A DNA stretch of 64,000 bases. Origin: an uncultured Eubacterium sp. Lineage in GTDB: Bacteria > Bacillota > Clostridia > Oscillospirales > Acutalibacteraceae. The notes below the pieces were generated by a model, which was not told the origin of the DNA, did no database searches, and saw nothing but the letters and a program-made list of their open reading frames with translations. The translations under genes and the position numbers were made by a program. This document shows, piece by piece, positions 58,567-64,000 of the stretch. Numbering within the stretch: the first letter of the stretch is position 1; each line of letters starts with the position of its first letter. The stretch is taken from assembly GCF_934561735.1 (NCBI RefSeq), contig NZ_CAKTGT010000005.1, positions 1 through 64,000 of the forward strand, given 5' to 3'.

Positions 58567-58889
58567 TATGAATTTTTGTCTACCTTATGAAATTTCTTTA
58601 AATTGCCTGCTTTTTCTGCACGCTTTTGGAGAACCGCCTCAACATCTTCTATTGTAATATCCTCGTTTACCATCATAACAAGAGTGTGGTAAATAAGGTC
58701 GCAAATCTCGCCGACGGTTTCTTCCTTAACTCCGTTTTTTGCGGCGATAACCATTTCTGTACTTTCCTCACCGACTTTTTTTAATATTTTATCAAGTCCC
58801 TGTTCAAAAAGATAGCAAGTATATGAGCCTTCTTCCTTTGCGTCCTTTCTTGCAAGGATAGTTTCATAATCGTTTCTGATATAATCCAT
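58566..58889 (-). CDS. hisE: Phosphoribosyl-ATP diphosphatase
   Basis: The 107-residue all-helical MazG-like protein catalyses the second step of histidine synthesis. Seen are GSYTCYLFEQGLDKILKKVG, EESTEMVIAAKN and EICDLIYHTLVMM with the metal-binding Glu/Asp residues. Separate from hisI here, unlike in Enterobacteria. Start behind GAAAGG. Confidence 0.96.
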   Translation of the reverse strand: MDYIRNDYETILARKDAKEEGSYTCYLFEQGLDKILKKVGEESTEMVIAAKNGVKEETVGEICDLIYHTLVMMVNEDITIEDVEAVLQKRAEKAGNLKKFHKVDKNS

Positions 58890-58903
58890 ATTATTACCTT
58901 TCG

Positions 58904-59233
58904 TTAATCCGCTTTGTTAAAATCTATATTATTGAAAAAGCATGAATGATTACCCGTGTGGCAGGCAGCACCTGTTTGAACAACCTTAATTAAAAGTGTG
59001 TCGTCATCGCAATCGCCCTTTATATCGGTGATTTTTTGAAGATGACCCGAGGTTGCACCTTTGTTCCAAAGTTCCTGTCTGCTCCTCGACCAAAACCAAG
59101 TATAGCCGGTTTCAAGAGTTTTTTGCAGAGATTCCCTGTTCATATAGGCAAGCATAAGAACTTCACCCGTTGAGTCCTCCTGAACTATTGCGGGAATAAG
59201 CTCGCCTTTTTTAAAATACTTATCCAAATCCAT
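58904..59233 (-). CDS. hisI: Phosphoribosyl-AMP cyclohydrolase
   Basis: The 109-residue zinc enzyme opens the adenine ring in the third step of histidine synthesis. Seen are MLAYMNRESLQKTLETG, WSRSRQELWNKGATSGH, and GDCDDDTLLIKVVQTGAACHTG with the Asp and Cys metal ligands. The ATG overlaps the hisA stop by one base. hisF would usually precede it but is absent. Confidence 0.97.
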   Translation of the reverse strand: MDLDKYFKKGELIPAIVQEDSTGEVLMLAYMNRESLQKTLETGYTWFWSRSRQELWNKGATSGHLQKITDIKGDCDDDTLLIKVVQTGAACHTGNHSCFFNNIDFNKAD

Positions 59234-59946
59234 TACTTACAAACCTCCACAGCCTGCTTTAAATCCAAAGTGCCTTTATAAATCGATTTGCCGCAAATAG
59301 CACCGTACAGTTTTTTATCTCTGAGAGCAACAATATCATCAATATTTGTAACGCCGCCGGATGCCGTAATGTCACACGATACGGCATTGTTGAGTTCAAC
59401 AAGCTGTTCAACATTCGGTCCGCTCAAAGTGCCGTCCTTTGAAATATCGGTGTAGATAATTGTTTTGACGCCCATTGCTTCCATCTGCTTTGCAAGGTCG
59501 ATATAATGAGTGTCCGAACCCTCTGTCCAACCCTCGGTTGCAACAAAGCCGTTTTTAGCATCAATGCCTACTGCGATAAGGTCACCGAATTCCTTAACAG
59601 CCTCTTTGACAAGTTCGGGATTTTTAAGAGCAACAGAGCCTAAAATCACTCTTGAAATATCGTTGTTTGCATAAAAATCAATATCAGCCATTGTGCGGAT
59701 ACCGCCGCCGATTTCAACTTTTAGCGGTGTTTGGCGGGCAACATCAATAAAGGTTTGAGAATTTACCCTCTCTTTTTTCAACGAACCGTCAAGATCTACC
59801 ATATGCACCCATTCGGCACCTGCCTGAACAAAGCCGTTTGCAGTTTCAAGCACATCATCGGCAACCTGTTCGGCAGTTGCAAAATCGCCTTTAAAAAGTC
59901 TTACGGGCTTGCCGTCTATAATATCAATAGCGGGAAAAATTATCAT
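59233..59946 (-). CDS. hisA: ProFAR isomerase (HisA)
   Basis: The 237-residue TIM-barrel isomerase carries the Amadori step. Seen are IFPAIDIIDGKPVRLFKGD (catalytic Asp8), VEIGGGIRT, GVDAKNG-like AVGIDAKNGFVATEGW, YTDISKDGTLSGPN (Asp) and ITASGGVTNIDD. It is clearly HisA and not HisF by the N-terminal Asp context and DGTLSGPN. TAATG overlap with both hisB and hisI. Confidence 0.97.
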   Translation of the reverse strand: MIIFPAIDIIDGKPVRLFKGDFATAEQVADDVLETANGFVQAGAEWVHMVDLDGSLKKERVNSQTFIDVARQTPLKVEIGGGIRTMADIDFYANNDISRVILGSVALKNPELVKEAVKEFGDLIAVGIDAKNGFVATEGWTEGSDTHYIDLAKQMEAMGVKTIIYTDISKDGTLSGPNVEQLVELNNAVSCDITASGGVTNIDDIVALRDKKLYGAICGKSIYKGTLDLKQAVEVCK

Positions 59947-60524
59947 TAAAGTACTCCTTTTGTTGAGAGCACTGAGCCGTCAACATTTTTTGTTACTGCT
60001 ATTTTCATTGCATGTGCAACTGCCTTGAATATTGCTTCAATCTCGTGGTGAGCGTTTGAGCCGTAAAGCACATTGATATGAAGCGTAATTCCGCCGTTTA
60101 CGGCAAAAGCACGCCAAAATTCCTCGGTCACACAATTTTCGTAATCGCCGCATTTTTCCTGCTTAAAGTCTGCATTAAATACCAAAAACGGACGGTTTGA
60201 AATATCAAGCGAAGCCTGTGCAAGGCTTTCATCCATAGGAATAAAAAATGTGCCGTAGCGTTCTATTCCGCTCATATCACCGAGTGCCTGTTTAAATGCC
60301 GTGCCGAGCACAATGCCTGTATCCTCAACGGTGTGATGAGTGTCTACATCAAGGTCGCCGCTTACATTTAGTTTTAAACCGAATCCGCCGTGAACGGCAA
60401 AAGCCGTAAGCATATGGTCAAAAAATCCGATACCTGTTGAAATGCTTACTTCTCCGCCGTCAAGATTGAGTTCGGCTTTTATCTGTGTTTCTTTTGTATT
60501 TCTTTCTACTGTTGCTGTACGCAT
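59946..60524 (-). CDS. hisB: Imidazoleglycerol-phosphate dehydratase
   Basis: The 192-residue monofunctional IGPD has TGIGFFDHMLTAFAVHGGF, DVDTHHTVEDTGIVLG, and GSNAHHEIEAIFKAVAHAM, the repeated histidine clusters that bind manganese. No phosphatase domain, as usual outside Gammaproteobacteria. A weak ribosome binding site. The upstream 84-base gap to hisD contains a repeat element. Confidence 0.97.
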   Translation of the reverse strand: MRTATVERNTKETQIKAELNLDGGEVSISTGIGFFDHMLTAFAVHGGFGLKLNVSGDLDVDTHHTVEDTGIVLGTAFKQALGDMSGIERYGTFFIPMDESLAQASLDISNRPFLVFNADFKQEKCGDYENCVTEEFWRAFAVNGGITLHINVLYGSNAHHEIEAIFKAVAHAMKIAVTKNVDGSVLSTKGVL

Positions 60525-60557
60525 AATATTTACCGTAATCTTTCTTTAACATATGTG

Positions 60558-60606
60558 ACAGGCAAGTCGCGTCCTTTGACGGGATGGGCAAGCCACATCC
60601 CCTACA
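60558..60606. repeat. Putative interspersed repeat, copy B, between hisD and hisB
   Basis: On the minus strand it reads GTAGGGGATGTGGCTTGCCC then ATCCCG and TCAAAGGACGCGACTTGCC. GGGATG pairs with CATCCC. The words GTAGGGG and GGCTTGCCxATCCCG also occur at 46.30-46.40 kb. Confidence 0.5.
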
Positions 60607-60608
60607 AA

Positions 60609-61892
60609 TTATTCAAATCTTACCTTAATTGAATTTGCGTGAGCCGTAAGACCCTCTGTATCGGCAAGTTTGATAATATCATCTTTTGCCGCACGAAGCT
60701 CGGCAGGAGTGTAATAGATAAATGACGACTTCTTTACAAAGCTGTCTACTCCGAGAGGTGAGAAAAATCTTGCTGTGCCCGAAGTCGGCAAAACATGGTT
60801 TGGACCCGCAAAGTAATCGCCGAGAGGCTCCGGTGAGAAATTGCCGAGGAATACGGAGCCTGCGTTGTCTACCTTGCCGATATATTTAAGAGGCTCGGCA
60901 ACGCATAGTTCGAGATGTTCGGGTGCAAGCTCGTTTGCAAAATCAATAGCCTGCTTCAAGTCCTCGCAAACAATAATTTCTCCGTAATTTTCAAGGCTTT
61001 CACGAATGATTTCCTGACGCTCGAGATTTTTAACCTGCTTTTCAATCTCATGTGCGGCAGCTCTTGCCAAATCAATAGATGTTGTAAGCAAAATAGCCGA
61101 AGCCATCTTGTCGTGCTCAGCCTGTGACATAAGGTCTGCCGCCAAAAAAGCAGGGTCTGCCGTTTTATCGGCTACAATAAGGATTTCGCTCGGACCGGCT
61201 ACCATATCAATGTCAACCACACCGTAAAGGAGTTTTTTTGCGGTTGCAACAAATATATTACCCGGGCCTACTATTTTGTCTACCTTTGGAATTTTTTCCG
61301 TGCCGTATGCAAGAGCGGCAACTGCCTGAGCACCGCCTACAAGGTACACTCTGTCTACTCCGGCAACAGCAGCGGCAGCCATAATGTTAGGGTCTGGATT
61401 GCCGTCCTTTGCCGGTGGGGTTACCATAATAATTTCCTTAACTCCTGCGATTTTTGCAGGAATTGCATTCATCAAAACCGATGACGGATAAGCAGCAGTA
61501 CCGCCCGGGACATAGATGCCGACTCTGTGAAGTCCACGAACTCTTTGACCCATAATAACTCCGCTCTCCTTGGTGGTCATCCAAGACTGCTGTGCCTGAC
61601 GGAGATGAAAATCATATATATTATCCTTTGCTTTAATTATGGCAGACTTAAAGTCATCGTCTACCATATCAAGGTATTCCTGAAGTTCGTCCTTTTCGAT
61701 AACGGATTTTTTAGGAACGCCGCCGTCAAATCTAACGGTGAATTCACGAACGGCATCATCGCCGTTTTCCTTAACCTCGTTGATAATGTTTGAAACGATG
61801 TTTAAGATTTTTTCATCGGTTTCACCGCTTCTTTTTTTAAGATTTTCTATTACGGCATATTCTGCTTTGCCGTTTGCCTTTGTAATTTTCAT
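60609..61892 (-). CDS. hisD: Histidinol dehydrogenase
   Basis: The 427-residue zinc enzyme oxidises histidinol to histidine in the last two steps. Seen are GQRVRGLHRVGIYVPGGTAA, VGGAQAVAALAYGTE, KIVGPGNIFVATAKK, DMVAGPSEILIVAD and SQAEHDKMA. The ATG at 61892 follows AGGAGG; five in-frame codons before it are dropped. Eleven bases after hisZG. Confidence 0.97.
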   Translation of the reverse strand: MKITKANGKAEYAVIENLKKRSGETDEKILNIVSNIINEVKENGDDAVREFTVRFDGGVPKKSVIEKDELQEYLDMVDDDFKSAIIKAKDNIYDFHLRQAQQSWMTTKESGVIMGQRVRGLHRVGIYVPGGTAAYPSSVLMNAIPAKIAGVKEIIMVTPPAKDGNPDPNIMAAAAVAGVDRVYLVGGAQAVAALAYGTEKIPKVDKIVGPGNIFVATAKKLLYGVVDIDMVAGPSEILIVADKTADPAFLAADLMSQAEHDKMASAILLTTSIDLARAAAHEIEKQVKNLERQEIIRESLENYGEIIVCEDLKQAIDFANELAPEHLELCVAEPLKYIGKVDNAGSVFLGNFSPEPLGDYFAGPNHVLPTSGTARFFSPLGVDSFVKKSSFIYYTPAELRAAKDDIIKLADTEGLTAHANSIKVRFE

Positions 61893-61903
61893 ATTTCCTC
61901 CTA

Positions 61904-63517
61904 TCAAACACGGGACGCAAGTTCCAAATCATTTAAAAATTCTTCAATTTCTGCCTTACGAAGTTTCATTGAAGCCATATTTACTATTACCCTTGCGGAA
62001 ATCGGGAAGATGTCCTCAACAACCTCAAGTCCGTTTTCTTTAAGCGTTGAGCCGGTTTCTACAATATCGACTATACCGTCGGCAAGACCGAGAAGAGGAG
62101 CAAGTTCAACGCTGCCCTCAATCTTGATAACCTCGACATCCATACCCTTTGATTCAAAGAACTCCTTTGCAACTTTCGGGTACTTTGAAGCAACCGTTTT
62201 ACGCTTATAACCCGAAAAGAAATCCGTTCCTTTTGGGCAGGCAAGAGCAAATTTGCATTTACCGATGTTAAGGTCGATAACCTCATAAAACGATGAGCCG
62301 TGCTCAACAATGGTGTCTTTGCCTACAATGCCGATGTCACACACGCCGTGTTCAACATATGTAATAACATCCGGTGCCTTTGACAGCACGGTTTCGTATT
62401 TATCAACAGGAAGAATAAGCCGTCTTCCCTTATTTTCAAGTTCTGCTGTGTCAAGCCCCATAGTTTTGAAAAGCTCAACCGTTTTTCGCTCCAATCTGCC
62501 TTTTGTAAGGGCGATACGAATAGGGCGTTCTACATTGATAACCTCACGCATAGCCTCACAAAGAGCAGACACCTCAACAGCAAAACCGATAGCCGGAGCA
62601 GGCATACCGAATTCACCGAGGAGATTATCATATCTGCCGCCGGAAAGAACAGAAATACCCGAACCTTCGGCGTAGCCGTGGAATATGATTCCCGTATAAT
62701 AATTTGAACGGTTTACAAGACCGAGGTCGAGAATGATGTAATCTTTTAAGCCTTCATCACAGAGCCTATTGTAAACAGTTTGAAGATACAACAATGCCTG
62801 CTGAAACGCAGAATCGGAATACAACTTTTTTGCTTCATCAATAACAGATGCGTCGCCGAAAAGACGAGGTAATCTGCGAATTACCCTTGTTTCGGCAGTG
62901 TCACCGATTTTGTCAAGTAAGTCACCGAGTGCCGCATAATTCTTTGATTCAATATAATTTACAACATCGGCTCTAACACTTTGCGGAATATCCATTTTGC
63001 CGAGAACAACATTGAAAAATGCCGCATTGCCGATTTCGAGTTTAAAGGAATTGAGATTGCTTCTCTTTAAACTTTCAACAGCCATTTTAACTATTTCTAT
63101 ATCCGCATCAAATGAGCCGTCACCGATAAGTTCAACACCGCTTTGAGCAATTTCGCTCGGTCTGCCTGCCAAATCCTTTGCCCTGACAAATACAGGCTGA
63201 CTGTAATATAGTCTTACCGGAAGTTCTTCGTTGTGAAGTCTGGTGGCAACCATACGGGCAATAGGCATGGTATTATCGGGACGCAAAACGGTTGTTCTGC
63301 CCTTTGAGTCGGACATCTTAAACATCATCTCCGACTCAATGCCGACATTGTCACTTTTGAACACATCAAAGTATTCGATAGCAGGAGTAATTACCTTTCT
63401 GTAATTATTTTCTTTAAACAGAACGGAAAGTTCGTGTTCGACCTTTCTTCTGTCGTCGCACTCCTCAAAAAGGTAATCTCTGCTGCCCTGCGGAGTAATT
63501 TTTGAATATCTTTTCAT
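61904..63517 (-). CDS. hisZG: Fusion of HisZ (regulatory) and HisG (catalytic) ATP phosphoribosyltransferase
   Basis: The 537-residue protein joins HisZ (about 1-325; ITPQGSRDYLFEE, VLRPDNTMPIARM, EIAQSGVELIG, LSGGRYDNLLGEFG), a histidyl-tRNA-synthetase paralogue, to short-form HisG (about 329-537; RIALTKGRLERKTVELF, CDIGIVGKDTIVE, and the PRPP site ADGIVDIVETGSTL). HisZ activates the short HisG and mediates feedback by histidine. In most bacteria these are separate genes. It catalyses the first step and heads the operon. No anticodon-binding domain is present, so it is not HisRS. Confidence 0.95.
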   Translation of the reverse strand: MKRYSKITPQGSRDYLFEECDDRRKVEHELSVLFKENNYRKVITPAIEYFDVFKSDNVGIESEMMFKMSDSKGRTTVLRPDNTMPIARMVATRLHNEELPVRLYYSQPVFVRAKDLAGRPSEIAQSGVELIGDGSFDADIEIVKMAVESLKRSNLNSFKLEIGNAAFFNVVLGKMDIPQSVRADVVNYIESKNYAALGDLLDKIGDTAETRVIRRLPRLFGDASVIDEAKKLYSDSAFQQALLYLQTVYNRLCDEGLKDYIILDLGLVNRSNYYTGIIFHGYAEGSGISVLSGGRYDNLLGEFGMPAPAIGFAVEVSALCEAMREVINVERPIRIALTKGRLERKTVELFKTMGLDTAELENKGRRLILPVDKYETVLSKAPDVITYVEHGVCDIGIVGKDTIVEHGSSFYEVIDLNIGKCKFALACPKGTDFFSGYKRKTVASKYPKVAKEFFESKGMDVEVIKIEGSVELAPLLGLADGIVDIVETGSTLKENGLEVVEDIFPISARVIVNMASMKLRKAEIEEFLNDLELASRV

Positions 63518-63562
63518 AGTTTTAAATGATATTTCCGTGGAAATACCGTCCTTTCCTATAGT

Positions 63563-63600
63563 TCACTTTAGTACGCTAATATGCTAACATAATAAAGTGA
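63563..63600. promoter_or_regulatory. Inverted-repeat operator of the his operon
   Basis: TCACTTTA (63563-63570) and TAAAGTGA (63593-63600) form an 8-bp inverted repeat around the -10 and start region. Between are TTAGTACGCTAA (63568-63579) and GCTAAC. A TrpR-type or other repressor of his genes is possible. Confidence 0.55.
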
Positions 63601-63609
63601 GCTTGTCAA
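63581..63609 (-). promoter_or_regulatory. his operon promoter
   Basis: On the minus strand TTGACA (63604-63609), 17 bases, TAGCAT (63581-63586). The AAAGGA before the ATG at 63517 may serve as ribosome binding site. Confidence 0.55.
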
Positions 63610-63627
63610 TAACAAATTTTATATAAG

Positions 63628-64000
63628 TTAAAATAGAGAAATCTGTGTAGTTTCGGGCAAATCGCCGAGAGCACCTGCCGCACGCAGTGCGTCAACAACG
63701 GATTTACCTACACCCGGCTCGTTTGCAAGGTCATCAGACGCAACAAAGCCGTCGGGATTTCGTTGAACAGCATCGGCAATGGCCTGTGCCGCAGTTTCGC
63801 CGATACCGTCAATAGCTGAAAACGGAAGTCGAATTTTTCCTTCCTCGATTTTATAAACTCGCCAATCGGATTTATTAAGGTCAACCGGCAGGAATTCATA
63901 ACCACGGGCGAGCATCTCAATTACAATCTGCAAAACGACATATTGAGATTCCTCTTTGGCGGTTGCCTCATTACCCTTTAGCTTGATTTCGTTCATCTTG
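63628..64000 (-). CDS. polC: DNA polymerase III PolC-type alpha subunit, C-terminal end (partial)
   Basis: The last 123 codons of PolC. The frame stays open to the right edge. Seen are ATAKEESQYVVLQIVIEMLA, FLPVDLNKSDWRVYKIEEG, FSAIDGIGETAAQAIADAV (helix-hairpin-helix region), KSVVDALRAAGALGDLPETT and the terminal QISLF, which is the beta-clamp binding motif. PolC is the main replicative polymerase of low-GC Gram-positive bacteria. No terminator is obvious before the his promoter. Confidence 0.93.
   Translation of the reverse strand, partial: KMNEIKLKGNEATAKEESQYVVLQIVIEMLARGYEFLPVDLNKSDWRVYKIEEGKIRLPFSAIDGIGETAAQAIADAVQRNPDGFVASDDLANEPGVGKSVVDALRAAGALGDLPETTQISLF

Noticed and set aside
61904..63517. 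Histidyl-tRNA synthetase
   Set aside because: The N-terminal part resembles the HisRS catalytic core but lacks the anticodon domain and is fused to HisG, so HisZ is the right call.

Overview
The window looks like a chromosomal segment of a spore-forming, gut-type member of the class Clostridia, most likely Oscillospirales/Ruminococcaceae. The evidence is moderately low GC, strong AGGAGG-type ribosome binding sites and a heavy gene bias to the minus strand (only eight genes are on plus). Marker genes also fit: PolC, the forespore sigma factor SigG, a SpoVB-type flippase, HemZ, RNase M5, an IspH-ribosomal protein S1 fusion, a HisZ-HisG fusion and a secreted M64 (IgA-protease type) metallopeptidase. 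No rRNA, tRNA, CRISPR array, transposase or prophage was recognised.

Layout. 1-2.7 kb: HAD phosphatase fragment, then tsf and rpsB with a structured leader. 2.7-9.3 kb: a lipoprotein, NAD(P)HX repair enzyme, PAP2 phosphatase, sigG, an XRE regulator, a D,D-peptidase and a metallophosphoesterase. 9.3-19 kb: an ATP-grasp protein, a DXS-like enzyme with its own operator, and a tight operon (ABC-F, flavoprotein, cmk, plsC, ispH-rpsA). 19-22 kb: manA, a DUF378 protein, and an AT-rich three-gene module of an XRE regulator divergent from two membrane proteins. 22-31 kb: the 1238-residue M64 protein, a phosphoribosyltransferase, a HIT protein, alaS, a YdbC/PC4 protein and ackA. 31-37.5 kb: tmcAL, tcdA, a flavodoxin lipoprotein, rnmV, holA and comEC. 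37.5-46 kb: LacZ-type beta-galactosidase, an Old-Yellow-Enzyme reductase, two membrane proteins and a divergent GPH-type transporter. 46.1-46.5 kb is gene-free and rich in inverted repeats. 46.5-51.7 kb: pdxT-pdxS, then rqcP, hup, mazG, the flippase and a coiled-coil protein. 51.8-58.6 kb: hemZ, an MBL hydrolase, dtd, relA and recJ. 58.6-63.5 kb: hisE, hisI, hisA, hisB, hisD and hisZG, continuous with recJ. 63.6 kb to the end: the 3' end of polC.

How it fits together. Most genes are housekeeping and sit in tight operons with 1-4 base start/stop overlaps. Four points stand out. First, a divergent DXS-like enzyme lies behind a 19-base-spacer promoter carrying an inverted repeat of the kind bound by AdhR/NmlR-type MerR regulators, suggesting induction by aldehydes or electrophiles. 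Second, the autoregulated XRE/TM/TM2 module (20.3-22.0 kb) has a paired operator and an apparent ATT start, and is the best candidate here for an undescribed small accessory system. Third, several core proteins are unusual: EF-Ts with an extra segment, ComEC without metal ligands in its C-terminal domain, and a D,D-peptidase with an SxC motif. Fourth, the his operon has fused hisZ-hisG and no hisH or hisF.
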